This document shows positions 27,248 to 36,059 of a stretch of 43,009 nt of DNA, in pieces (the first letter of the stretch is position 1; each line of letters starts with the position of its first letter). The notes beneath the pieces were generated by a model. It was given only the letters and a program-made list of their open reading frames with translations, searched no databases and was not told where the DNA came from. The translations under genes were made by a program, and so were the position numbers. Origin of the DNA: Verrucomicrobiota bacterium (GTDB lineage Bacteria; Verrucomicrobiota; Verrucomicrobiia; JABWAM01); NCBI GenBank assembly GCA_016198745.1, contig JACQHZ010000087.1:1-43009 (forward strand), read 5' to 3'.

Positions 27248-28297
27248 ATGACCTCGCTCCCGCCGCCCTACCTGCCGGAGGAACAGCTTCGACAGGTTCA
27301 CGATGACCTGCGTCGCAACCAATCTCGGCGCAAGTGGCTCTGGTTTTTTCTTGCCGCAAGCGTGGCGTTGAATTTTGGGTTTTTCGGTTTCCTGCGCCTG
27401 CGGCAGAAGATGGAAACGGTCGAGGGCGGTTCTATTTTTGCCGAGCGGTATCTTTCCGGCGAAAAGGATTCTCACAACAAAATAGCCGTGATCCGACTGG
27501 AAGGCATCATTTCTGCGCAGGTCTCCAGCCATGTTGGCTACGACGGGATGGTGGGCGATATCCGGGAGCAGTTCCGCCTGGCGCTGGAGGATGACGCCGT
27601 CAAGGCCATCGTACTGCGGATTGATTCACCGGGCGGCGAAGTGCTGGCTTCCGATCAGATTTACCGCACGGTGCGCGGCGCGCGTCTGAGAAAAAAGGTC
27701 GTTTGCAGCATGGGATCGGTGGCTGCCAGCGGCGGCTACTACGCGGCGGTGGGCGCCAATCATATCATCGCAGACGACCTGACGATCACGGGGTCCATCG
27801 GCGTCATCATGCAGACGCTCAACTACAAGGACCTGTTCGGAAAAATCGGGCTGAAATCGCTGGTTTTCAAGAGTGGCAAGTTCAAGGATGTTCTCAACGG
27901 AAGCCGCGAACCGACGCAGGAGGAGATGGACCTGGTGCAGAATCTGATCATGGAAACTTATGAGCAATTCCTGCAGGTGGTTGCCCGGGAACGAATGCTC
28001 GACGCCCAGGAGCTTCGCGACGGCCTGGCCGACGGCCGCATTTTATCCGGCAAACAGGCGCTGGCCGTGAAACTCGTGGATCAGACGGGGACATTCGAGG
28101 ACGCCGTTCGCAAGGCCAAGGAATACGCCCGGATCAGCGACGCCCGGGTTTCGGATTATGTGGTCCCCTTTTCGCTGGGCAGCCTGCTCGGAATTCTCAC
28201 TCAAAACAACGCTCCCAGGATCGAAGTGGACCTGGCGCCGCAACCTCTGAAGCTGCAACAGGGCAAGCTTTATTATCTTTCCCTGCACCTGTTTTAA
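27248..28297 (+). CDS. sppA: Signal peptide peptidase SppA, S49 family
   Basis: 349 residues, the short form with one protease domain. A membrane anchor lies at about 29-50 (KWLWFFLAASVALNFGFFGF). The protease part has VLRIDSPGGEVLASDQIYR, the nucleophile Ser161 in GSVAASGGYYAA and the general base Lys211 in FKSGKFKDVL, so the Ser/Lys dyad is complete. It degrades cleaved signal peptides in the membrane. A GTATG context precedes the ATG with no strong ribosome site. proC follows 72 bases later. Confidence 0.92.
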   Translation: MTSLPPPYLPEEQLRQVHDDLRRNQSRRKWLWFFLAASVALNFGFFGFLRLRQKMETVEGGSIFAERYLSGEKDSHNKIAVIRLEGIISAQVSSHVGYDGMVGDIREQFRLALEDDAVKAIVLRIDSPGGEVLASDQIYRTVRGARLRKKVVCSMGSVAASGGYYAAVGANHIIADDLTITGSIGVIMQTLNYKDLFGKIGLKSLVFKSGKFKDVLNGSREPTQEEMDLVQNLIMETYEQFLQVVARERMLDAQELRDGLADGRILSGKQALAVKLVDQTGTFEDAVRKAKEYARISDARVSDYVVPFSLGSLLGILTQNNAPRIEVDLAPQPLKLQQGKLYYLSLHLF

Positions 28298-28369
28298 CCG
28301 GACCATGGGTCCATGTCCACGGTCAACAGTCCATATCCCCTTTTGCGTCATGGACCAACCTGTCGAGCG

Positions 28370-29188
28370 ATGGCCAAGCTGAATAAAAAGATCGGGTTCT
28401 TCGGCGCGGGCAGGATGGCCACCGCCCTCGCGCGCGGCATTCTCGACGCGGACCTCTGTCGGCCGGAACAATTGCTGGCAAGCGATGTCGAGGAATCGCA
28501 ACGAAAACGCTTCGAAAAAGAGATCGGCGCCCGCTCGTCTCCTCTCAACGAAGAGGTCGCCACTTTTTGCGACCTGGCCATCCTGGCCGTGAAACCCAAC
28601 CATGTCCGCGACGTGCTTACCGTCATCCGCAGGCCGTTTGCGGAGCGGTTGCTCATTTCCATCGCCGCCGGCGTGCCGATTTCGTCGCTCGAAAACGGCC
28701 TTGAAGAACGCGCGCGCGTCATTCGGGTGATGCCGAACACGCCGGCGCTCGTTCGTTGCGGCGCGGCGGCTTACACCGGCGGCCAATACGCGACTCCGGA
28801 TGACCTCATGATCACCGAAGTCATCCTCGGAGCGGTTGGCATTTCATTCCGCCTGCCGGAAAAGATGCTGGACGCCGTCACCGGCTTGAGCGGCAGCGGG
28901 CCGGCGTACGTTTTTCTCATGATCGAGGCCCTTTCGGACGGTGGCGTGGAGATGGGTCTCTCGCGCGATATCGCGCTGAAACTGGCGGAACAGACCGTGC
29001 TCGGCGCCGCCAAGCTCGCCTTGGAAACCGGCAAGCATCCTGGCGAACTCAAGGACATGGTCACATCGCCGGGCGGCACGACCATCGAGGGGGTGCGCGC
29101 GCTTGAGGAGGCGGGTGTCCGCGCCGCTTTCATGAGCGCCGTGCGCGCTGCCACTGAAAAGTCGCGCCGTCTTGGCTGCCATAAATGA
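28370..29188 (+). CDS. proC: Pyrroline-5-carboxylate reductase
   Basis: 272 residues from MAKLNKKIGFFGAGRM; the frame opening at 28313 would add a sequence unlike the family. The Rossmann motif FFGAGRMATALARG binds NAD(P)H. ILAVKPNHV, VIRVMPNTPALV and the C-terminal signature HPGELKDMVTSPGGTTIEGVRALEE are characteristic. It catalyses the last step of proline synthesis. The 28300-28369 leader carries an imperfect inverted repeat (GGTCCATG at 28307 against CATGGACC at 28349). Confidence 0.94.
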   Translation: MAKLNKKIGFFGAGRMATALARGILDADLCRPEQLLASDVEESQRKRFEKEIGARSSPLNEEVATFCDLAILAVKPNHVRDVLTVIRRPFAERLLISIAAGVPISSLENGLEERARVIRVMPNTPALVRCGAAAYTGGQYATPDDLMITEVILGAVGISFRLPEKMLDAVTGLSGSGPAYVFLMIEALSDGGVEMGLSRDIALKLAEQTVLGAAKLALETGKHPGELKDMVTSPGGTTIEGVRALEEAGVRAAFMSAVRAATEKSRRLGCHK

Positions 29189-29191
29189 TCG

Positions 29192-29210
29192 CTTCGTTCG
29201 CGGAACGAAG
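29192..29210. terminator. Hairpin after proC
   Basis: CTTCGTTC and GAACGAAG form a perfect 8-bp stem around GCG, 3 bases after the proC stop. A G-run, not a T-run, follows, so intrinsic termination is uncertain. Confidence 0.35.
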
Positions 29211-29258
29211 GGGGCGCCCGCCAGGTCCCGATTGTGTGGCATCCTGCCGTGGCGGGAT

Positions 29259-29402
29259 GATTTTCCCTTTGTGCTCTGGCCGCGCCGGCAAAATCGTCGT
29301 CCCGTAATGACGCGCAAACTCCATTAGCTTCGGGTTAAGAACCGGATCGTACCAGTCGCCTGGTACACTTTGACCGTCCGCTGACAGCCTGTCTTTGCCG
29401 GA
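29259..29402 (-). pseudogene. IS21-family transposase (istA) relic
   Basis: Read on the minus strand, this gives DWYDPVLNPKLMEFARHYG followed by TTILPARPEHKGKI. This matches the end of the DDE core of IS21 IstA transposases, where the pattern N-x-x-W-Y-E-P-x-L-N-P and H-K-G-K-I-E occurs. Only about 45 codons are left, with no istB and no terminal repeats that I can see. It marks an old insertion between proC and the DUF4838 operon. Confidence 0.65.
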
Positions 29403-29698
29403 CACCTGCCCACCTGTCTGCCAATCTCCAGGCAGGCCCGATCGGCCTGTCTGCCGTGAGGAGCACCTTCTTTACCCCCCTGTCAACGACACTTGGCCGT
29501 TTGCCATCGATGGGCAGGTTGAGCGACGGCAGGTCGAGGTCTGTCTTCGTACGCCCGCTTGGCGGTCACGGACGCCGCGGCCATCTGGCTTGATTCTCAA
29601 GGCAAATCGTGCCAAACTGGAGCCATGTTGAGTTTGGACCGGAAAATCACATTCCCGATATCCGTCAAGCCCATCCCAAAATCAAAATTCCTATCCTT
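29403..29698. other. Non-coding region with short palindromic pieces
   Basis: Around 29410-29460 the text CACCTGTCTGCC, GGCAGGCC and GGCCTGTCTGCC makes overlapping inverted repeats. No gene, RNA or promoter could be supported. It lies between the IS21 relic and the 3' end of the DUF4838 gene. Confidence 0.4.
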
Positions 29699-32050
29699 TC
29701 ATCGCGGTTTCTCTTGATAGAAATAAATCGGTCCCATCAGGCCGCCGGCGCCAAGTTCATTCAGAACGGCGCGCGCGCCGATGATCGTGATCTGAATTTC
29801 GTCGGAAGGCTTGATTGCGGATGTGATCTCGAATGAGGCCGGTTGACAAAAGCCGGCAAATTCGTTGGACGGTTCGCCCTTTTCGTTCACGTAGGGGATG
29901 TGGCGTCCGTTCACAAACACCTTCGCGCTGCCGTCAGTGCTGCTGATCCACAGGTGCGTCTTCTTGCCTGCGGACACGGCGGGGAGCTTCAGGCGGGCGC
30001 GGTAGAAAACCGTCCCGTAGTACGCATCCAATCCGAGCGCGAACCACGTGTCCAGGCACGGATCGGTTGTTTTCCAGTTGGCGTCATCGAAATCGGGCTT
30101 TTGCCATCCGAGCGATTCGCCCTTCTTGTCTTTGTCCGCCTGATGCCGCCACTGGCGCAAGGGCGGTGCGATCACCACGCAGTCTCTGGCAATGCGCGCG
30201 CCGTCCTGATAGGCGGCGTCAAAGAACGCCTTGAAGTAACGGGCGCCAACGGTTTCGGGCGCCCAGGGCATCTTGCTGAACGCAGAGCGGGATTCGTACT
30301 CGTTACCGAGCCTTTGCTGTTGCTCCAGCCATCGGGCGCTGTCGGCCGCGAGACCATCGAGCCGTCCCTCGAATAAATCCCGGCGCAGCTTCATGAAAAG
30401 CTCAAATTGTTTCAATGCATCATCCTGCATCTTCACCCGGCGGCGTTCCATGTCGGTCTTACATGCGGCAATCGCTTCGTCGAGCGCGGTGCGCGTTGCC
30501 TTCATCACACTGGGCGTGAACCGTCGCCCATATCCAAAACCGCACCCGGCGTGTTCCGGAACCTTCGTCCATGCATCGTCGAATATCTCCCCGTACCGCC
30601 GCATCGGCGCGGCGGCTGCGCCATAGAAACCTGCGAAAAACTCGTCCAACACCTCGTTGGGTTTGGCCGCTGTGTGCCACGACATGCGGTTGGCGAGGAC
30701 CAGTCCGGGCAGCACGGAATCAAAGTTCGACATGGTTTCTGGCAGCCAGAAATGGACGCCATTGGCATAAAGAAATGGGAGTTCGTCGCTCATTTGTTTC
30801 ATCATCGGGTAGGGCGCGGTCACTTCCGCGAGATGAAACATGTAATTGTAGTAGCCAAGGACACGGGCTTTCCTGTGCCAGCCTTCCATAATCGGGCGCA
30901 TCAGCGACCGCGATGGACAGTCGGGTTGCAACATGGAGTGCGCGCGGCAATACGTCATGGGCGCGATCACCGGCACCAGGTTCGGGTGCGGCTTTTCGCG
31001 GACGGGCGGCCGGGTGTACTGCATGTAAGCAAGAAAACCGAGTAAAACGTCGGGATATTTTTTCGTCACCCGCTCAGCAATCCGGTTGCAAAATTGGACG
31101 AACCGATCCGTGATGGAAATCGTTCCCGTCGTGGGGTCCAGGTCGTTCGCGTCAAGCGCCTTGCATTGTTCACATTCGCAAAAGTCCGCGCCATCATCGG
31201 GCGAGAGCGAAACGGTCGGGACATATTGTTTGTCCAACTGCGCGATGATGCCATCGGCCACCGCGGCGGCCAGATCGGCATTGGCCCAGCAGAATCGCTG
31301 CGGGGAACGTTTGCCATTGATCAGGCCGCACCATTCAGGGTGCGCCTGCAATTGCTCCTTGCTGACGTAATGGCTGATCTCGAGAGCGTGTCCAAATGCA
31401 AGCGGCATTCCGCCCTGGCGAATCCGGCGTTTGAAAACGTCGTCAACCCCTGCAAGAACGCGCCCAAGTGTGGCGGGGGCGTCGGACACGTCGCATTCCG
31501 CCAAAGCGACGGTCGTTTTCTGATGGATGACCTCACCCATGTCACCTGGCATGTACCAGCGGCAACCGATTTGTTCGAGCAATTCGTAAATGGCGTAGCT
31601 CGCGGCCTCGGCCGATTCGCCCATCAAACCGATGCCTTTTTTGGATACAACCATCCGCCAACCCTGTTTGCGCGGCGATTTCTTGGAGGGCGGCCCAAAG
31701 GCGTTGACGGCAAGATCGCCGATCAGGATCGGGATGCGCCGGTCGTTGTCAACCGGCGCAGCCGTCGCCACCTGCAATTGCGCGCCGGACATTTTCTCCA
31801 GGCAATAGACCATGTCCTTGACCGACTCCCGGAGACGCGCGCGCTGGATTTCTTGGTCGCGCGACGCGGGGGACTTCCTGGCAACTTCGTTGTCAGGCGC
31901 CATGACTTCGGCGGCGACATGGATGGCCGCGTTCGCCTTGCCATCTACCACGATGGCGACGCCTGCCCCGCTGGGGCGGTGGTCGGCGCGCACCGCGCGC
32001 CCCATCCCCAGTGACACAAAGATTGCGACAACGATGGCGGTGTTTCTCAT
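29699..32050 (-). CDS. Exported DUF4838 protein, glycoside-hydrolase-like
   Basis: 783 residues. I start at MRNTAIVVAIFVSLGMG (32050), which gives a signal peptide; the 32113 frame overlaps the upstream gene. The N-terminal part (about 40-170) resembles the N-terminal domain of alpha-glucuronidases (GESAEAASYAIYELLEQIGCRWYMPGDMGE). The DUF4838 core has SLSPDDGADFCECEQC and YYNYMFHLAEVTAPYPMMKQM. A C-terminal jelly-roll/galactose-binding-like domain has TDPCLDTWFALG and KTHLWISSTDGSAKVFVNGRHI. DUF4838 proteins are found in polysaccharide-degrading clusters, but the reaction is not established. It follows the transketolase pair by 7 bases, in one operon. Confidence 0.8.
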   Translation of the reverse strand: MRNTAIVVAIFVSLGMGRAVRADHRPSGAGVAIVVDGKANAAIHVAAEVMAPDNEVARKSPASRDQEIQRARLRESVKDMVYCLEKMSGAQLQVATAAPVDNDRRIPILIGDLAVNAFGPPSKKSPRKQGWRMVVSKKGIGLMGESAEAASYAIYELLEQIGCRWYMPGDMGEVIHQKTTVALAECDVSDAPATLGRVLAGVDDVFKRRIRQGGMPLAFGHALEISHYVSKEQLQAHPEWCGLINGKRSPQRFCWANADLAAAVADGIIAQLDKQYVPTVSLSPDDGADFCECEQCKALDANDLDPTTGTISITDRFVQFCNRIAERVTKKYPDVLLGFLAYMQYTRPPVREKPHPNLVPVIAPMTYCRAHSMLQPDCPSRSLMRPIMEGWHRKARVLGYYNYMFHLAEVTAPYPMMKQMSDELPFLYANGVHFWLPETMSNFDSVLPGLVLANRMSWHTAAKPNEVLDEFFAGFYGAAAAPMRRYGEIFDDAWTKVPEHAGCGFGYGRRFTPSVMKATRTALDEAIAACKTDMERRRVKMQDDALKQFELFMKLRRDLFEGRLDGLAADSARWLEQQQRLGNEYESRSAFSKMPWAPETVGARYFKAFFDAAYQDGARIARDCVVIAPPLRQWRHQADKDKKGESLGWQKPDFDDANWKTTDPCLDTWFALGLDAYYGTVFYRARLKLPAVSAGKKTHLWISSTDGSAKVFVNGRHIPYVNEKGEPSNEFAGFCQPASFEITSAIKPSDEIQITIIGARAVLNELGAGGLMGPIYFYQEKPR

Positions 32051-32057
32051 GGCCGTC

Positions 32058-33038
32058 TCATGATTCGACCAGTCGCTTGGCTGCAAGCACGATGTTCTCG
32101 GTATCAAGACCATAACGCTGTTGCAGGCAGGGCAAGGAACCGCTCTCGCAAAAACAATCCGGAATGCCCACGCGTTTCAGCCGAATGGAAATACCGGCGT
32201 CCGCAACCGTGTCGGCGACGGCGCCGGCCAGGCCGCCCGTGACGACATGGTTTTCCGCCGTCACGATTTTCTTGACGCGACGCGCGAGCGCCAACACGGC
32301 TTCGCGATCGAATGGCTTCAGCGTGCTCACGTGCAAAACGGCCGCATGAATGCCGTCTTCAGCCAGTTGCTGCGCCGTATCCAGGGCGCGTCCGGTCATC
32401 AACCCGGCGCTAATGATGGCCGCATCGGCGCCATCGCGAAGCAGTTTGGCTTTGCCCAACTCGAAGCGGTAACTTGCGGGATCAAGCGTGACCGGCGCCT
32501 GGCCGCGAAGCAGGCGCATATAGACCGGTCCGCGATATGCGGCAATCATAGGGATAACCTGCGCGATTTCCGTCGCGTCGCACGGATCGATCACGACGAG
32601 GTTCGGGATGGAACGCATCAAGGCCAGGTCTTCGATGCCCTGGTGCGTGCCGCCGTAACCGGTGGTCAGGCCGGGCAGTCCCGCGATGATTTTGACATTC
32701 GCTTGGCCCAGCGCGCAGCCAATGGCGATAAAATCATAAGCGCGGCGCGTGGCGAACACGCAATAAGTGCTGGCAAACGGAATCCAGCCCGCGCGCGCCA
32801 GGCCTGCCGCGATGCCGACAAGATTTTGCTCGGCCATGCCGATCTGAAAGAAGCGTTGCGGGAAACGCTGCGCAAAGACGTGCATGTCGGTGTACTTGCC
32901 AAGGTCGGCGGTAAGCCCGACGATGCGCGGCTCGCGCTCGGCGGCTGCAACGAGCGCCTGGCCGAACGGCGCCGCAACCGTCTTCGCGGCGCTGGAGGGG
33001 TCCGTGGCCAGCAGGTTGGCGGTAACGCCGGTCCTCAT
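32058..33038 (-). CDS. Transketolase, C-terminal subunit
   Basis: About 326 residues holding the pyrimidine-binding and C-terminal domains of transketolase. Typical parts: PFGQALVAAAEREPRIVGLTADLGKYT, FFQIGMAEQNLVGIAAGLARAG (catalytic Glu in MAEQN) and GLTTGYGGTHQGIEDLALMRSIPNLVVIDP. It pairs with the product of the adjacent upstream gene to make one thiamine-diphosphate enzyme moving two-carbon units between sugar phosphates. I chose the ATG at 33038 (MRTGVTANLL) over the TTG at 33077; GAGG lies upstream. Confidence 0.9.
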   Translation of the reverse strand: MRTGVTANLLATDPSSAAKTVAAPFGQALVAAAEREPRIVGLTADLGKYTDMHVFAQRFPQRFFQIGMAEQNLVGIAAGLARAGWIPFASTYCVFATRRAYDFIAIGCALGQANVKIIAGLPGLTTGYGGTHQGIEDLALMRSIPNLVVIDPCDATEIAQVIPMIAAYRGPVYMRLLRGQAPVTLDPASYRFELGKAKLLRDGADAAIISAGLMTGRALDTAQQLAEDGIHAAVLHVSTLKPFDREAVLALARRVKKIVTAENHVVTGGLAGAVADTVADAGISIRLKRVGIPDCFCESGSLPCLQQRYGLDTENIVLAAKRLVES

Positions 33039-33084
33039 GCCTCGCGTCCTCGTTGGTTGCGCTTTCGAGAACGGCAAAAGGCGT

Positions 33085-33915
33085 TCATAACGACGCCTCC
33101 AGTTGTTTGCGCGCCAGTTCCCACTCGCGCGCCTCGACCCGGATGAAGTGCTGTTTTTCGCGGTTCTCGAACATCGTCACGCCTTTGCCCATGAGAGTGT
33201 CGAGGATGATCGCATGCGGTTGGTTGCGCGCGGTTTTTGCGCGCGCGATCGCGTCCGTGATGTCCTCGATGCGGTTGCCGTTAATGCGCTGAGTGTCCCA
33301 ACCGAACGCCTGCCACTTGAGTTGCAACGGCTCGATGTTCATCACTTGCGCGGTGGGTCCGTCTGCAACCTGATTGTTGCAATCGATGAACGCGAAAAGA
33401 TGATCGAGCCGGTAATGCGCGCCGGCCATTGCGGCTTCCCAGGTCGCGCCCTCGTGCAATTCGCCGTCGGAGAGCAGGCAGAAGACGCGCGCGTCGCGTG
33501 CATCGAGACGGAGGCCGAGCGCCATGCCGACCGCCTGGCCGAGTCCGTGTCCAAGCGATCCGCCGGTCATCTCGAAACCCGGGGTGAACTCGCTGCCCGA
33601 CATTTCGAGGCGCGAGCCGTCTGCGCCGTAAGTATCGAGTTCCTCTATTGGGATCACGCCGGCTTCGGCCAGTGCCGCATACAAACCGATTGAATAATGA
33701 CCGATCGACAATACGAACCGATCGCGTTCAGGCCAATCGAGGCGTTTCGCGTCGTAACGCAACTCATGGAAGTAGAGCGCGGCCAGCAAATCCGCGATGC
33801 CCAACCCTTGGCCCACGTAACCCTGCCCGACGCGTTCGGCCATGCGCAGGACATGCCGTCGAATATTCTTCGCGCGAGCCTTGAGGCAGGCGATGTCCGG
33901 GTTATTGCCGTTCAT
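33085..33915 (-). CDS. Transketolase, N-terminal subunit
   Basis: About 276 residues, the pyrophosphate-binding half. The ThDP/metal motif is CLLSDGELHEGATWEAAMAGAHYRLDHLFAFIDCNNQVADG. Other family parts: YVGQGLGIADLLAALYFHELRYD, RDRFVLSIGHYSIGLYAALAEAG and GSLGHGLGQAVGMALG. I start at MNGNNPDIACLKARA (33915); the longer frame to 34239 covers the divergent neighbour's start. Split transketolases often accompany specialised sugar pathways, and here the operon continues into a DUF4838 protein. Confidence 0.9.
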   Translation of the reverse strand: MNGNNPDIACLKARAKNIRRHVLRMAERVGQGYVGQGLGIADLLAALYFHELRYDAKRLDWPERDRFVLSIGHYSIGLYAALAEAGVIPIEELDTYGADGSRLEMSGSEFTPGFEMTGGSLGHGLGQAVGMALGLRLDARDARVFCLLSDGELHEGATWEAAMAGAHYRLDHLFAFIDCNNQVADGPTAQVMNIEPLQLKWQAFGWDTQRINGNRIEDITDAIARAKTARNQPHAIILDTLMGKGVTMFENREKQHFIRVEAREWELARKQLEASL

Positions 33916-34068
33916 GAAAGCGCCACGCCTGCGGAACCAAGCTGATTTCTTGATGCCATGCGCAATACCGTAACCGGAGCGCGTGGCCGCCGACAAGCGC
34001 CGCCGCCGCGAACAGATTGCAAACAATATTTTATCGCTTGGCTCTGAGCGGGCGGCGGCTTTAAAAAT

Positions 34069-34668
34069 ATGCGCATGAAACAATCCGAATCGGCGCGCGC
34101 AAATTGGTGGGAGCAAGCGCCGTTGCGGATCATCGAAATCTGCAACAACTTGTGCCTCGACATGTTGTCCATCAAAGAGGAGGTCGCGGCCGTCAAAGGG
34201 TTGGGCGCCAATGTGCAGCATTTCCATTGCATGTTGCACTCGGCCAAAGAATTCGGCTCATTCGGGTTGGATGACCGCGGGCTTTTCTTCAAGACCAGTC
34301 TGGCAATAAAGAAAAATCCGGACCGCCTGGGGAAATATCTGCCGCTGGCGCGCAAAGCAGGCCTCCGGGTCGTCGTCTATTTCAATGTCCACTGCTACAC
34401 GGCCGAGTTTGGCAAGCGGCATCCGGATTGGCTGCAGATCAAGGAGAACGGCGCGCCCAAGGATGATATCTATGATACCGGCGCCACTTTTTGCTTCAAC
34501 ACCCCCTACCGGGAATGGGTGTTTCAAATCCTGCGGGATTTGTGCGCGTACGCCATTGACGGCATTTTTTACGATGGGCCGTGCTTTTTCGCCGACACCT
34601 GTTACTGCGATTCCTGCAAACAACGCTTCGCGCAAAGGAACGGTCCTGACCCTGCCGCGGCTGGATGA
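34069..34668 (+). pseudogene. GHL6-like glycoside hydrolase, 3'-truncated
   Basis: 199 residues. WWEQAPLRIIEICNNLCLDMLSI, the TIM-barrel-like LGKYLPLARKAGLRVVVYFNVHCY, HPDWLQIKENG, CFNTPYREWVFQILRDLC and DGIFYDGPCFF...CYCDSCKQRF are the N-terminal half of hypothetical glycosyl hydrolase 6-type proteins, which normally continue for several hundred residues. The frame ends GPDPAAAG after the CxxC segment. It abuts the 3' end of the minus-strand regulator with 8 bases between, so the rest was lost. No signal peptide; start at 34069 or 34075. It is divergent from the transketolase operon. Confidence 0.7.
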
Positions 34669-34676
34669 CTACGAAG

Positions 34677-35945
34677 TCATCGCCATGCGCCTTCAGCGCT
34701 AGCCTCATGGCCAATTCGACATTCCTTTTGAACCGATTCCTCGGAGTGGATTTCGGACGCAAACTGGCTCAGTTTCACTTGCGGCGCCCATTGGGCGGCG
34801 AAAACCAAGGGCGTGTTCAGTTGAAACGACCGTTGGGCGGCCAAATCTTTCGCGACACGACGCACGACGCCCTGCCAATCCATGCTGATGAGGTCCGCTT
34901 GCGCGTCTCCAAAGCGGATATTGACGACATTGGCGGGAATGCGCGAGAGCATGACGCGGCGGGTCTTCATCAGTTGGATCATCGCTGGCAGAGCCTGGCG
35001 CAGGAGTTTGGCGATCCAGAAATAGTTCACGATAATCACGCCGACCTCTCCCGCGGCCTGCCCCGTCCCGCTCAGCGGGATGGCGGCGGCGGCGTCCGGC
35101 TTGCGGATGAGTTGTTGAACGTATCTGGCCAGGTCTGCGTCGGAAGGCTCTGAAAAGGAGTGCGGAATGCGCTTCAGCGTCAACGTCTGCTGCAGCAACA
35201 GCGCGTCGTGGCTTGAGTGCACGCGGTTAAGGCCTGAATCCGGCGGCGGACGCGAGATCACCACGGACGCGATGCCCGCCTTTTTCCACGCGTCGATTCC
35301 ATCGGCCAAACCCTGATCCCAACTGAGGAGATATTGCTGGCCGGGAAAGGTCCACGTTCCGTCGCCGAGAACGATCAGCCGCACGCCGGCGTCCGTGAGC
35401 AACTGCATCGTGTGCAACGCGCCGGCCGGCGGCACGGGCCAGATCACAAAATCAAGCTTGTGCGCCAGCAGACGCTCCGCGAACGATGGGTCCATTTGCT
35501 GGTCGTGCTTGAAGAAAATGAAATTCGTCAAGACGTTGTAGCGCCAGAGCGCGGCCTCCAATCCCGCGTGAAACGGCGGCCATTCCTGCAAAATCGCAAA
35601 ACCATCCCACCACACCGGCACGCCGACCACCGCGCGGACGTCGGCGCGCGCGCGCAATCGCCGCCCGGCCACGAGCGTCATCGCCCCGTGAATCCGCGTC
35701 AGCAGTCCTTCCGCCGCGAGTCGCTGATAGACCTGGGCGACGCTGGAAAGCGGCATGGCAAAAAAACGCGCCACCTCGCGCATCGCGTAAAAGGGATGCG
35801 GCGCGTCCCGTTGCAGCGCGCGCGCCGGTTTTCGAAGCAGTTCCGCGAGGGAAGCGATTTGATGCTGATCGGGGGCAAACCCTTTGAATCGTGGAAAAAA
35901 CGTCTTCAGCGCCGGCAGAGAACGGATGACGGTTTTGCGGCCCAT
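34677..35945 (-). CDS. Transcriptional regulator, GntR-type HTH with LacI-type sensor domain
   Basis: 422 residues. The winged helix lies near residues 45-95 (HPFYAMREVARFFAMPLSSVAQVYQRLAAEGLLTRIHGAMTLVAGR). The sensor follows from about 105: VVGVPVWWDGFAILQEWPPFHAGLEAALWRYN and LDFVIWPVPPAGALHTMQLLTDAGVRLIVLGDGT. It is related in layout, but not closely in sequence, to the regulator at 10975. The start at 35945 leaves a 114-base divergent gap to the epimerase gene, where its operator is expected. Confidence 0.82.
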   Translation of the reverse strand: MGRKTVIRSLPALKTFFPRFKGFAPDQHQIASLAELLRKPARALQRDAPHPFYAMREVARFFAMPLSSVAQVYQRLAAEGLLTRIHGAMTLVAGRRLRARADVRAVVGVPVWWDGFAILQEWPPFHAGLEAALWRYNVLTNFIFFKHDQQMDPSFAERLLAHKLDFVIWPVPPAGALHTMQLLTDAGVRLIVLGDGTWTFPGQQYLLSWDQGLADGIDAWKKAGIASVVISRPPPDSGLNRVHSSHDALLLQQTLTLKRIPHSFSEPSDADLARYVQQLIRKPDAAAAIPLSGTGQAAGEVGVIIVNYFWIAKLLRQALPAMIQLMKTRRVMLSRIPANVVNIRFGDAQADLISMDWQGVVRRVAKDLAAQRSFQLNTPLVFAAQWAPQVKLSQFASEIHSEESVQKECRIGHEASAEGAWR

Positions 35946-35973
35946 CGCTGTTTTGCGTCTTTTTGTTCGCTAA

Positions 35974-35985
35974 CTGTTCGTTTTG
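35974..35985. promoter_or_regulatory. Operator candidate CTGTTCGTTTTG in the divergent gap
   Basis: The 12-mer CTGTTCGTTTTG occurs here between the regulator and the epimerase gene, and identically at 37141-37152 upstream of the third pseudopilin gene. An earlier TTGTTCGC at 35963-35970 adds a half-like copy. Relics A and B carry AAAACAGAACAAG, whose complement is close to this. This could be the site of the regulator at 34677. Confidence 0.4.
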
Positions 35986-36059
35986 AATCCCGGCCCAACC
36001 TCCTCTTTAATGACCGTCATTGCCCTTTACAAGATACTTCACAATCACAGTGTCTATTT

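Noticed and set aside
27031-27306. 91-codon frame overlapping the sppA start
   Set aside because: No domain, no ribosome site, and it runs into sppA in another frame.
35334-36059. Long N-terminal extension of the epimerase frame
   Set aside because: It is the complement of the GntR/LacI regulator gene; the Rossmann fold starts at the ATG at 36060.
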